From Planctomycetota bacterium (GTDB lineage Bacteria > Planctomycetota > UBA8742 > UBA2392): DNA of 64,000 nt. The stretch spans positions 1 to 64,000 of the forward strand of contig JAHBXZ010000006.1 of assembly GCA_019636215.1 (NCBI GenBank). The letters run 5' to 3'. How positions within the stretch are numbered: position 1 is the stretch's first letter; each line of letters opens with the position of its first letter. The notes beneath the pieces were generated by a model that was not told the DNA's origin, did no database searches, and worked only from the letters and a program-made list of their open reading frames with translations. The translations under genes and the position numbers were made by a program. Below, piece after piece: positions 43,501-50,250 of this stretch.

Positions 43501-43779
43501 GACGCCCGCCCCAGCTGCCTGGAGCCGATCCGCGGACGGTTCGAGGAGATTCGCGGCCTGCTGACGGCGCTTGGCCGCATCGACGTCACCAAGGAAGAAC
43601 GCGACACCAGCACCAACTTCTACGCCGAGACTGTGGCGGCCGACGGCACGCTGTCCTTCCGGCACGAATGCGTGGTGGTGGCAGGCGGCCGTTTCACCGC
43701 CATGCCGGCGCGGGCCTTTGACATGTACGACGAAGCCCGCAACGGCAGCAGCGATGCCGTTGCGCTTTCCGTGAAGTAA
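37516..43779 (+). CDS. bacterial alpha-2-macroglobulin-like protein with thioester motif
   Basis: This 2087-aa protein has a signal peptide (MKRILLPVVAVLSLAAITLA) without a lipobox Cys. Residues ~30-440 are helical, TPR-like. MG domains follow, including AFVYTDRPVYRPGDTAYLRL. A bait-like, Gly/Arg-rich segment lies at about residues 1275-1320 (GGGGGRGGAGG, then RRARGGGG). The alpha-2-macroglobulin core SSKGVASISFKLPDNLTEW follows. The thioester motif GCAEQ has Cys1539 and Gln1542. The TED domain contains GGWGWFRLNDSSPHLTA. Family members trap proteases by covalent capture after bait cleavage. Usual bacterial types sit beside pbpC; none is here, and the protein is longer than E. coli YfhM (~1650 aa). 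Probably periplasmic or secreted. Confidence 0.9.
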   Translation: MKRILLPVVAVLSLAAITLAFSHSFHAQDRQKDALAALARADALFEAGKHADAAPEYNKAAEGLPLGDGRDRALLRGLVCMAEAGLHEDLEKLDRGGALAIRLGFITDASTRVDALRLAGLYFAGRDHDYHLHRNRVRRDYALDPTKLPESERLEWTYVNTSGGDLNSARALIALAHEASRAMLLSATPDPIQRERHVALTLELCDLLEVTDRLRGGVRNEMHFFGSDYGIGGATPQPELPGEVDPSDWEDFVDEDPPVQIPARPVAVAAAAAQPSQEPFVRRGYYLQPDYPSLPAIHALMETALRRAADLQDKELQAAVLYRQATLLLNVGLYGDAGLNARLTDWRNGAMAEPAPARDPRPVLRRLLSEHKGSIWDDEARFLLGYAAYYLNDFAAARAEFALLEKDHPKSRYIGEARRLVQVIDFPQLFTSFSTGNSEHALVAPGTPLSVSVYARNVQAVRVSLRPLDLGRVMAGVSGAEHAWADLARLAELPGFEAALGQSVMDQSFTLDAARPHFYQAREALPLYTSLPGVYLLEVSGGPVLERKLVQVADVALQRRRLAQTEQFWVTTQQGRPLPNVILHGGYHENLHVSVPYRDRVRKDPDDPASPLVEVTRFRAERELVSHPLHGQTNAHGLYETALPPHAVRNFWATLDVDGMVYLVNDASGPASIQAPAPWEPRPVQRPAPDLRAFVYTDRPVYRPGDTAYLRLIARLPMGAGKLDGEPVTLRVMARGIEQRRYDLVLNDFGGAVAKFEIPHGSPLGDWDLLVSGTRFGDEQSFRLSVQEYFKKDVRISIDAPAGTLAPGSSPEVPVRFEYLAGGAVQGAEVSYTVDARAVGGKTWRPVAARAATNIDGVVRFALDTARISQDAGGRAVTLTITAEGKGPGGQVSVARATAAISGQGVTVSADWPTGNWHESQNLAVALKVVDAGGTRLRASGSYTIWRITDQTSLRPGDWGNPSIRRVHAQNFDDQARLETIHVQLPRESGRYLIEMSGSAGGEPFTLSHRVLRVGMGDLDSRPFAVVPQHDAFDLTAPCRVLVCQPAPGPVLVSLHADGVETDHNVVNLPATGLHTMAISEAHAPHRQVSVRAVRGGALLAAQYGVAVRPASRLIRTVVRFDKTQYRPGETASAEVFTFRASGEPVEAEVALGVWDSALRDFAPAALDNVNLYDHFFAGTSRFSAADDNLGARTRMAPTRRHSGTVKRWRIHAMPPGSFFYGAQSWTSTHQFSLLALMQDTEKPARSLRRDPVAQDSMNEDWNESPVPNSDPYYGNSAAVGLGGGGGRGGAGGMSHRRARGGGGSARQVSPDRADFRDSAFFAADIRTSSKGVASISFKLPDNLTEWSFEATAADRLAGVGQATGRFKVARDLSLRMVGPRGLTDGDEIELAALVQNLGAAPLAVNCEAALNLEGATAKLELLRSISPTTVHVAPGAATEARLRVKVTGTGTALLRVTASSDDDQDTVVWKYTVAPRGMPVTRTVAFRMEAGKDTLSLSPDLPANAVLDRSSICVQFHGSLLSGVVDALPGLVNYPHGCAEQTTNKFVPLLSTLQLLKANGLDIHQLGKSRMAYDGPAGADRWPLQLTDPAELQKMVDVGFGNLRGYQNHDGGWGWFRLNDSSPHLTATVLAGLCSARTVAGPVGLTLPASEAVVHDILARGAQFLLNAMASARWDAALRARCLYAAAWAVSLLPRDAHQPLRDLLDQRLLATLAALDTNPAKSAAQAGGSAGLAGLVMASHYAGRTRDRDMLARTLASRGVDDGRGNLLFPAGADESARWHDNGLEAHALAVQALSLAMPANPALKRGVDGLLQMKRGADWGNTRATGQAVQALAAYLSANADDNAEVKVGVTLGGTTIGTFERTRDKLLSARTRWDIPATELKGAALGLRRTGKAAVSGSLVVRAFVPVDEKWRGDNNGLRVTRIFQRRTATEREIEVEVRDQHGNVLERRREMKVDYEYSTLNSGDELKVGDVITISIHVAARPGDRYLCIEDARPSCLEPIRGRFEEIRGLLTALGRIDVTKEERDTSTNFYAETVAADGTLSFRHECVVVAGGRFTAMPARAFDMYDEARNGSSDAVALSVK

Positions 43780-43782
43780 GCA

Positions 43783-43808
43783 CCGGGGGCCCCCAAGGGG
43801 GCCCCCGG
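43783..43808. terminator. GC-rich hairpin between convergent genes
   Basis: CCGGGGGCCCCC (43783-43794) pairs with GGGGGCCCCCGG (43797-43808), just after the macroglobulin stop and before the stop of the convergent coiled-coil gene. No strong T tract is seen, so it may act on both strands weakly. Confidence 0.6.
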
Positions 43809-43836
43809 CCGTTGCATCCCGCGTGGGTTCGGGGTG

Positions 43837-44373
43837 CTACTGTTTGCGTTCCGGTGTGGGTGTTTCCGAAGGCGACTCGGCCGGCTTGCCGCCCTCGCTG
43901 CGCGAAGTCTTGCGCACAATGCGGATCTTCACCTGGCTCGACCCGTCCTCTGAAGATTCCTCAATCTCGATGTCGACGTCGCCCTCGCCGGCCTGTTCTT
44001 CGGCCTCCTTGGCGGCCTTGCGGGCGCGCTCCATGGCTTCCTGCATGCGCTTGCGCACTTCCTTGGGTAGGTTCTCAAAGGCATCTTCCATGCCCTCCGG
44101 AAGCTCAATGGCCTTGCGCCCGCCGGGCAGGCGAACGCGCTTGAGCTTCTCCTCGACTTCGCGGCGCAGGTCTTCGACCTCCTTGCGCATGCGGTCGATC
44201 TCGGCCTCGGCGTCTTCGCCCTCAAGCTCGATGACCTTGCCGTTCTCGATCTTGATCACCTTCGATTTGCGAATCTCGCGAACCTCGACCTTGGGTTCGG
44301 GCTGGGGTTCTTCCTGCGCGGCCAGCGGCGCTGCAGCCAGCAGCGCAACCAGCATGGCGATGACCTTGTGCAT
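43837..44373 (-). CDS. secreted coiled-coil protein of unknown function
   Basis: This 178-aa protein has a signal peptide (MHKVIAMLVALLAAAPLAAQ) and a highly charged body. Residues ~50-135 form a long coiled coil (AEIDRMRKEVEDLRREVEEK, then KEVRKRMQEAMERARKAAKE). The C-terminus is Ser/Pro-rich. A GGAG ribosome binding site precedes the ATG. It lies divergent from icmF and convergent with the macroglobulin gene. Short periplasmic coiled-coil proteins of this kind are common in planctomycetes; no function is assigned. Confidence 0.75.
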   Translation of the reverse strand: MHKVIAMLVALLAAAPLAAQEEPQPEPKVEVREIRKSKVIKIENGKVIELEGEDAEAEIDRMRKEVEDLRREVEEKLKRVRLPGGRKAIELPEGMEDAFENLPKEVRKRMQEAMERARKAAKEAEEQAGEGDVDIEIEESSEDGSSQVKIRIVRKTSRSEGGKPAESPSETPTPERKQ

Positions 44374-44553
44374 GGAGAGTTCTCCTTTCGGGGTTGGGGT
44401 GTTCGCCATGACTACCGGCAGGTGCCCCCGGGCGTTACACAGAAAACCTGCGCGCCCGCCCGGGGCAGCCGGTGCCCTGTTTCGCGGCTTGTATGCAGTC
44501 TGGTAAAGTGAAGTATGATCCCAAGCGGTTACTGCGCCCGGGGTTGGCCCTGT

Positions 44554-44569
44554 TCCGCCACTTGGCGGA
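44554..44569. promoter_or_regulatory. 16-bp palindrome upstream of icmF (operator candidate)
   Basis: TCCGCCACTTGGCGGA has perfect 7-bp arms (TCCGCCA/TGGCGGA) around CT, 37 nt before the icmF ATG. It could be a TetR-family operator or an RNA hairpin in the leader. Confidence 0.35.
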
Positions 44570-44606
44570 GGCAGGGTTGTTGACCCGGTGCCGAAGAACG
44601 CGACGC

Positions 44607-47600
44607 ATGAAAGAGCCCTTCCATCTTGCCCACAAAGTCCGTTTCGTAACGGCTGCGTCCCTGTTTGACGGCCACGACGTCAGCATCAACATCATCCGCC
44701 GCATCCTGCAGGCAAACGGCGCAGAGGTGGTCCACCTTGGCCACAACCGCAGCGCCAGCGAAATTGTGGACGCCGCCATCCAGGAAGACGCCCAGGGGAT
44801 TGCCATCTCCAGCTACCAGGGCGGGCACATGGAGTTCTTCAAGTACGTCTGCGACCTGCTGAAGCAGAAGGGCGCCGCGCACATCAAGGTGTTCGGCGGC
44901 GGCGGCGGCGTAATTGTGGCCGACGAAATCCGCGAACTTCACGAGTACGGCGTTTCGCGCATCTTCAGCCCGGAAGACGGCCGCGACCTGGGGCTTGAGG
45001 GCATGGTGCGACACATGCTGCACGAGTGCGACTTTGAGACCGTCGTCGCGCCCGACAACGACCTGAAGGAACTTGCCGCAGCCCGCCCCGGCACGGTCGC
45101 CCGCTTGATTTCATGGGCCGAACTCAATGGCGGCCGTGGCAACGATGCAAAGGCGCTGCTTGGCCGGATCCGCGACCGCGCCGTCAAGGCGGCACACAAA
45201 GTCCCCGTGCTGGGCATGACCGGCACCGGCGGCGCAGGCAAATCCAGCCTGACCGACGAACTGCTGCGCCGCTACCTGGTGGACTTTGCCGACCAGAACG
45301 TGGCGGTGATCAGCATTGACCCCACGCGCCGGCGCACCGGCGGCGCGCTGCTGGGCGACCGTATCCGCATGAATGCCCTGTCCAACCCGCGCGTATACAT
45401 GCGGTCATTGGCCACGCGCGAAAGCGGCAGCGAGATCAGCGAAGCCCTGGACGAGGCACTGGACATCTGCCGCGCTGCCGGGTTTGACCTGATCCTGGTG
45501 GAAACCAGCGGCATCGGCCAGGCCGACAGCGGCATCGTGGGCAAGGTGGACGCCAGCGTGTACGTGATGACCGGCGACTACGGCGCGGCCAGCCAGCTTG
45601 AAAAGATCGAGATGCTGGATTACGCCGACTTCGTGGCGCTGAACAAGTTTGAACGCCGCGGAAGCCTGGATGCCCTGCGCGACATCCGCAAACAGGTGTG
45701 GCGCAACCGTGGCGCCCGCATGGACGAGAAGCCCGATGCCATGCCGGTGTTCCCCACCATCGCCGCGCAGTTCAATGACCTGGGCGTCAACGCGCTGTAC
45801 ATCGCGCTGCTGGGCAGGCTTTCGGGCATTTCCGGGCGCAAGCTGGAAACCCGCTATTTTACGCAGGTTCCGGGCGCTGACGGGCCGCAGCAGAAGTCGG
45901 TTCTGCCCGGCCAGCGCTCTCGCTACCTTTCGGAAATCAGCGAAAGTGTGCGCGCCTACCACAAGTGGGCACAGCAGCAACAGGACCTGGCCAGCAAGGC
46001 CTTCACCACCTGGCAGGTTCTGCATGACCTTGGCGACAACCCGCCCCAACGCCTGGAAAGCTACGCCAAGGACCAGCTGACGGGCGACGACGCCCGCCTG
46101 CGCAAGCGCCTGAACGAACTGCTGGCCGAACTCGACCCGTCATGCCGCAGGCTGCTGGCAGACTGGCCCGAGCTTGCCAAGGCCTACACCGACCCTGAGA
46201 ACGTCTACAAGGTGCGCGACCGCGAGATCCGCGTTGCCAACTACACCAAGACGCTCAGTGGCACCAGCCTGGCCAAGGTGCTTTTGCCGCGCTATCGCGA
46301 CTGGGGCGACCTGCTGGCCTGGCGCCTGCGCGAAAACGTGCCCGGCGAGTACCCGTTCACGGCCGGCGTGTTTCCGTACAAGCGCACAGGCGAAGACCCC
46401 ACGCGCATGTTCGCAGGTGAAGGCCCACCCGAGCGCACCAACCGGCGCTTTCACCTGGTCAGTGTCGGCCAGCCGGCCGCGCGCCTGAGCACCGCCTTTG
46501 ACAGCGTGACGCTGTATGGCGAGGACCCGCACGAACGCCCCGACATCTACGGCAAGGTCGGCGAAAGCGGTGTCAGCATCTGCACGGTCGAAGACATGGA
46601 GATCCTTTACGCCGGCTTTGACCTGTGCGCGCCCAACACATCCGTCAGCATGACCATCAACGGCCCCGCGCCGATCATCCTCGCGTTCTTCATGAACGCG
46701 GCCACGCGCCAGCAGGCCCGCAAGCAGCTGATGGCCCAGGGCAAACTGAAGCCCCAGCGCGAGCCCGAACGCCTGTTTGTGCCCGTCAACCGTGACTCCA
46801 GGCCTCAAGCGGCGGACTCAAGGCTCGCTTTTGCATGGCAGGACCCGCGCTGCTTTGACCTGCCCTGGGAAGAAATCCGCAAGCTGATCAGCGACGCCGA
46901 GTACGCCACCGTGCAGGCCGCCACCGTAAGCGCCGTGCGCGGCACCGTGCAGGCCGACATCCTGAAAGAAGACCAGGCCCAGAACACCTGCATCTTCAGC
47001 ATCGAGTTCGCGCTCAAGATGATGGGCGACGTGCAGCAGTGGTTCATTGAGCATGATGTAGAGAACTACTACTCGGTCAGTATCAGCGGCTATCACATCG
47101 CCGAGGCCGGGGCCAACCCGATCACGCAACTGGCCTTCACGCTGGCCAACGGCTTCACTTACGTGGAAGCCTGGCGCGCCCGCGGCATGGACGTGAACGA
47201 CTTTGCCCCGAACCTGAGCTTTTTCTTCTCCAATGGTGTGGACGCCGAATACAGCGTGATCGGCCGCGTGGCCCGGCGCATCTGGGCCGTGGCCATGGCA
47301 CGGCTGTACGGGGGCAACGAACGGTCGCAAAAGCTCAAGTATCACATCCAGACCAGCGGCCGCTCGCTCCACGCGATGGAGATTGACTTCAACGACATCC
47401 GCACCACGCTGCAGGCCCTGTACGCCATTTACGACAACTGCAACAGCCTGCACACCAACGCCTTTGACGAGGCCATCACCACGCCCACCGACAACAGCGT
47501 GCGCCGCGCGCTGGCGATCCAGCACATCATCAACAAGGAACTGGGCCTGGCCAAGAACGAGAACCCGCTGCAGGGCAGCTTCATTATCGAAGAGCTGACC

Positions 47601-48038
47601 AACCTGGTCGAAGCCGCGGTGCTGGCCGAGTTTGACCGCATCACCGAACGCGGCGGCGTGACCGGCGCCATGGAAACCCAGTACCAGCGCGGCAAGATCC
47701 AGGAAGAAAGCATGCACTACGAGCAGCTCAAGCACTCCGGCGAGCTGCCGATCATCGGCGTCAACACGTTCTTGAACCCGCACCCCGAGGAAGGCCAGCG
47801 CAAGGTGGAACTGGCAAGGTCAACAAAGGCCGAGAAAGACAGCCAGATCACCCGCTTGCGCAAGTTCCAGAAGCGCCACGAGGCCGGCGCCCCAGCCGCA
47901 CTGGAGGCCCTGCGCCGCACAGCGCTCAGCGGCGGCAACATCTTTGACGAACTGGTTCGCACCGTGCAGCAATGCTCGCTCGGCCAAATCAGCACAGCCC
48001 TATACCAGGTAGGCGGCCAATACCGCCGCAACATGTAG
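44607..48038 (+). CDS. icmF: fused acyl-CoA mutase IcmF (B12-binding, G-protein chaperone and mutase domains)
   Basis: This 1143-aa protein is a fusion of three functions. The N-terminal B12-binding domain carries FDGHDVS, with His23 as the probable lower axial ligand, and a GGGGGVI nucleotide-loop motif. The MeaI-like G domain has P-loop GMTGTGGAGKSS (residues 203-214), ETSGIGQADSG, and NKFE starting at N346. The C-terminal mutase barrel has TVSAVRGTVQADILKEDQAQ, VSISGYHIAEAGANP and GNERSQKLKYHIQTSGRS. IcmF converts isobutyryl-CoA and n-butyryl-CoA (and in some lineages pivalyl-CoA) into each other, with GTP-driven repair of the cofactor. Length fits the family. A strong hairpin terminates the transcript. 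The ATG has no clear ribosome binding site. Confidence 0.93.
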   Translation: MKEPFHLAHKVRFVTAASLFDGHDVSINIIRRILQANGAEVVHLGHNRSASEIVDAAIQEDAQGIAISSYQGGHMEFFKYVCDLLKQKGAAHIKVFGGGGGVIVADEIRELHEYGVSRIFSPEDGRDLGLEGMVRHMLHECDFETVVAPDNDLKELAAARPGTVARLISWAELNGGRGNDAKALLGRIRDRAVKAAHKVPVLGMTGTGGAGKSSLTDELLRRYLVDFADQNVAVISIDPTRRRTGGALLGDRIRMNALSNPRVYMRSLATRESGSEISEALDEALDICRAAGFDLILVETSGIGQADSGIVGKVDASVYVMTGDYGAASQLEKIEMLDYADFVALNKFERRGSLDALRDIRKQVWRNRGARMDEKPDAMPVFPTIAAQFNDLGVNALYIALLGRLSGISGRKLETRYFTQVPGADGPQQKSVLPGQRSRYLSEISESVRAYHKWAQQQQDLASKAFTTWQVLHDLGDNPPQRLESYAKDQLTGDDARLRKRLNELLAELDPSCRRLLADWPELAKAYTDPENVYKVRDREIRVANYTKTLSGTSLAKVLLPRYRDWGDLLAWRLRENVPGEYPFTAGVFPYKRTGEDPTRMFAGEGPPERTNRRFHLVSVGQPAARLSTAFDSVTLYGEDPHERPDIYGKVGESGVSICTVEDMEILYAGFDLCAPNTSVSMTINGPAPIILAFFMNAATRQQARKQLMAQGKLKPQREPERLFVPVNRDSRPQAADSRLAFAWQDPRCFDLPWEEIRKLISDAEYATVQAATVSAVRGTVQADILKEDQAQNTCIFSIEFALKMMGDVQQWFIEHDVENYYSVSISGYHIAEAGANPITQLAFTLANGFTYVEAWRARGMDVNDFAPNLSFFFSNGVDAEYSVIGRVARRIWAVAMARLYGGNERSQKLKYHIQTSGRSLHAMEIDFNDIRTTLQALYAIYDNCNSLHTNAFDEAITTPTDNSVRRALAIQHIINKELGLAKNENPLQGSFIIEELTNLVEAAVLAEFDRITERGGVTGAMETQYQRGKIQEESMHYEQLKHSGELPIIGVNTFLNPHPEEGQRKVELARSTKAEKDSQITRLRKFQKRHEAGAPAALEALRRTALSGGNIFDELVRTVQQCSLGQISTALYQVGGQYRRNM

Positions 48039-48094
48039 GAACGCGGACGTTCGCCTTCCGCATTGCCGCATCCGTGAACCTTGTGGCTGCGTCG

Positions 48095-48140
48095 AAGCCC
48101 GGAATCAGGGGGTAAACTGCCACCCCCTGATTCCGGGCTT
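48095..48140 (+). terminator. 19-bp intrinsic terminator of icmF, abutting the CRISPR array
   Basis: The left arm 48095-48113 (AAGCCCGGAATCAGGGGGT) and right arm 48122-48140 are perfect reverse complements around an 8-nt loop. It ends 4 nt before the first repeat at 48145. It would block read-through from icmF into the array. Confidence 0.85.
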
Positions 48141-48144
48141 TCGT

Positions 48145-48906
48145 GTTGTGGTTTGCCGCCGGGCTCTGACTGAATACACTCCGGTGACCAAGGGGGAAGT
48201 GGACGCGCTAGTTGTGGTTTGCCGCCGGGCTCTGACTGAATACACTGCAGCAGATGATGGAACGGTACGGCGCATTGTTGTGGTTTGCCGCCGGGCTCTG
48301 ACTGAATACACTCGCCATTGTGGTCCGAGCCACGAAGTCTAAGTTGTGGTTTGCCGCCGGGCTCTGACTGAATACACTGGCACCGATGTGACTTGGACGA
48401 AGGTGTCGGTTGTGGTTTGCCGCCGGGCTCTGACTGAATACACTCCTTGAACGAAATTGCCGCCCAAGTCACCGGTTGTGGTTTGCCGCCGGGCTCTGAC
48501 TGAATACACTAGGTCCACCTGACCCGCGAATCGCGTTTATGTTGTGGTTTGCCGCCGGGCTCTGACTGAATACACTCGCTGCCAAGCCCGGGCCGCGCTT
48601 GTGGCGGTTGTGGTTTGCCGCCGGGCTCTGACTGAATACACTGCAACGATATCGACACCGTTGATCTCGCCCGTTGTGGTTTGCCGCCGGGCTCTGACTG
48701 AATACACTATGCCGGAGGAGATTGTCGTTGCGCAGTGGGTTGTGGTTTGCCGCCGGGCTCTGACTGAATACACTTAAGACTGTTTACACGCTCGCAAGCA
48801 CTACGTTGTGGTTTGCCGCCGGGCTCTGACTGAATACACTTCGGCCCATGTCTTTGTGAACCCCTCTGCCGTTGTGGTTTGCCGCCGGGCTCTGACTGAA
48901 TACACT
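48145..48906 (+). CRISPR. type II-C CRISPR array: 12 identical 36-bp repeats, 11 spacers of 30 bp
   Basis: Repeats start at 48145, 48211, 48277, 48343, 48409, 48475, 48541, 48607, 48673, 48739, 48805 and 48871, a strict 66-bp period. Each begins GTTGTGGTTTGCC and ends GACTGAATACACT. No degenerate end repeat is seen, and all 11 spacers are exactly 30 nt and different. The tracrRNA anti-repeat pairs with the plus-strand repeat, so crRNAs are read from the plus strand, towards cas2 and against the cas genes. The sequence GTTGTGG at the repeat start matches many II-C repeats. The array sits between the icmF terminator and a second hairpin at 48914. Confidence 0.98.
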
Positions 48907-48913
48907 GCCTTTT

Positions 48914-48944
48914 GCCGAAACCCCGCCCGCGCCGGGGTTTCGGC
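48914..48944 (+). terminator. hairpin after the array
   Basis: GCCGAAACCCC (48914-48924) pairs perfectly with GGGGTTTCGGC (48934-48944), followed on the plus strand by GCTTTCCC. It lies between the last repeat and the cas2 stop. The T run on the plus side suggests it ends the crRNA precursor rather than the cas transcript. Confidence 0.6.
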
Positions 48945-48955
48945 GCTTTCCCGCC

Positions 48956-49288
48956 TCAAAAAAGCTCGAGTTGGCCAGGGATAGTCTCGGCGGCTTTCGA
49001 CTTTTTTCCATAGTACACCAGCATCCGCTGGTACTGCTTATCTGTGATTTTCATGACCCGCACCTGCCCTTCCTTCGGCAGGTTCAGTTGCAGCCGTCCA
49101 AGGTGCACCGCCGCGTGATCATCGCTGGCGCAAGGCCGACCGTACACGGAAAACTGCAGCATCCAGTAGCCGTCCTCGATCAGTTCCTTACGAAACTTGT
49201 GCGCGGCCTTGCGCTGTTTCTTGGTGTGCGTCGGCAGATCGAACATGCAGAGCAACCACACGGCTTTAAACCCGCTGATGTAGGTCAT
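48956..49288 (-). CDS. cas2: Cas2, type II-C
   Basis: This 110-aa endoribonuclease-fold protein forms the Cas1-Cas2 spacer integrase with its neighbour. It shows the II-C Cas2 pattern: AVWLLCMFDLPTHTKKQRKA, with the catalytic-position Asp in FDLP, then FRKELIEDGYWMLQFSVYGR, RVMKITDKQYQ and the C-terminal YYGKK and QLELF. I chose the ATG at 49288 (MTYISGFKAVW), preceded by GAGG inside the end of cas1; the longer frame to 49312 overlaps cas1 further. It is the last gene of the cas operon. Confidence 0.93.
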   Translation of the reverse strand: MTYISGFKAVWLLCMFDLPTHTKKQRKAAHKFRKELIEDGYWMLQFSVYGRPCASDDHAAVHLGRLQLNLPKEGQVRVMKITDKQYQRMLVYYGKKSKAAETIPGQLELF

Positions 49289-49299
49289 GCCCTTTGGCC

Positions 49300-50232
49300 T
49301 CACGCAGGGCAAGGCTCAGGAAGTTCCAGTGTTTCGGCCAGCTTTGGGGCAGAGGCATCGCTCTTGAGCGCTTCCACCAGCAGGTTCGACAGCGAGTTGG
49401 CGCTGCGCTGGACCACGGTCATCAACGGGCTGTTTTCGCCCCGCACGGTCAGCTTGTCGGCAAGCAAGGCCAGCAGGGGCCGTTTGCTGTTCTTGTTGAC
49501 TTCAAGCGTGCCGCCCTTGACCAACTCAAGTACACGCGCGTCCACAAACGGTCGAAAAGGTTCGACCAGATCGTCGGCAAGGCAGAACGCGTTGTAGCGG
49601 TTGCGGTGATGCAGGCCCAAAGCCGGGTGCAAACCCGCGGCGACAAGGGCACGCGCAACGCATGCGCGAACGATGGCGTAACCGTAGTTCAGCAGGCCAT
49701 TGGGAGCCGGGCCGTCTGCCTCGCGGTAGAAGGGCTCGGGCAGCGTTACGCCGTCGAAAAACTTGCCCCAGTAGACGCGGGCAGCCTGGGCCTCAAGGTT
49801 GTCGGGGTCACCAGAGCGAATTTCGGCAGCCATAGCCACCAGGCGCGACCGCGCGGGGCCATCGGACAGGTTTGCGGCCTGCATGCGGACTTTGGCGTGG
49901 ATGATCTGCGCCCACAACTGCTTGCGCAGGGGCAGCGAGGCCGCAACCTGGGCCTGCAGGCGTTCGGCATGCAGGGTGTTGCCGTCGATGGCGAGTTGCA
50001 GTCCGGCGGGCAGAAAGTTCTCGGCACAGGTGATGACCGCGACGTTGTATTGGGCGCAGGCGCGCAGAGCGCCCGACGAGATGTTGATGTCGTGGGAGGT
50101 AAGCACAAGAAAGCCCAGGTCATCGAACGGCACGGACGAAAGTTCCTCGTCATCACGGGCAATCACAAGCTGCTTCGCGCGAAGAAACAGCTTCGTGCCG
50201 TCAGTGGAAACCTCAATCGTGCGTTTGAGCAT
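49300..50232 (-). CDS. cas1: Cas1, type II-C
   Basis: This 310-aa integrase inserts new spacers together with Cas2. The N-terminal beta domain begins MLKRTIEVSTDGTKLFLRAK. The catalytic metal ligands are visible as E147 in NLEAQAARVYWG, H208/H209 in GLHHRNRYNAF, and D221/E224 in LADDLVEPFRP. Length and motifs fit type II-C Cas1. It starts 18 nt after the cas9 stop and ends 11 nt before the cas2 ATG, so the three genes form one operon. No csn2 or cas4 gene is present, which supports subtype II-C. Confidence 0.95.
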   Translation of the reverse strand: MLKRTIEVSTDGTKLFLRAKQLVIARDDEELSSVPFDDLGFLVLTSHDINISSGALRACAQYNVAVITCAENFLPAGLQLAIDGNTLHAERLQAQVAASLPLRKQLWAQIIHAKVRMQAANLSDGPARSRLVAMAAEIRSGDPDNLEAQAARVYWGKFFDGVTLPEPFYREADGPAPNGLLNYGYAIVRACVARALVAAGLHPALGLHHRNRYNAFCLADDLVEPFRPFVDARVLELVKGGTLEVNKNSKRPLLALLADKLTVRGENSPLMTVVQRSANSLSNLLVEALKSDASAPKLAETLELPEPCPA

Positions 50233-50250
50233 GATGGAGCGGGCGCCATT

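Noticed and set aside
47717..48773. Open frames across the CRISPR array encoding repeated YSVRARRQTTT or VVCRRALTEYT peptides
   Set aside because: They are translations of the 36-bp repeats, which have a 66-bp period divisible by three; no start signals and no protein logic.
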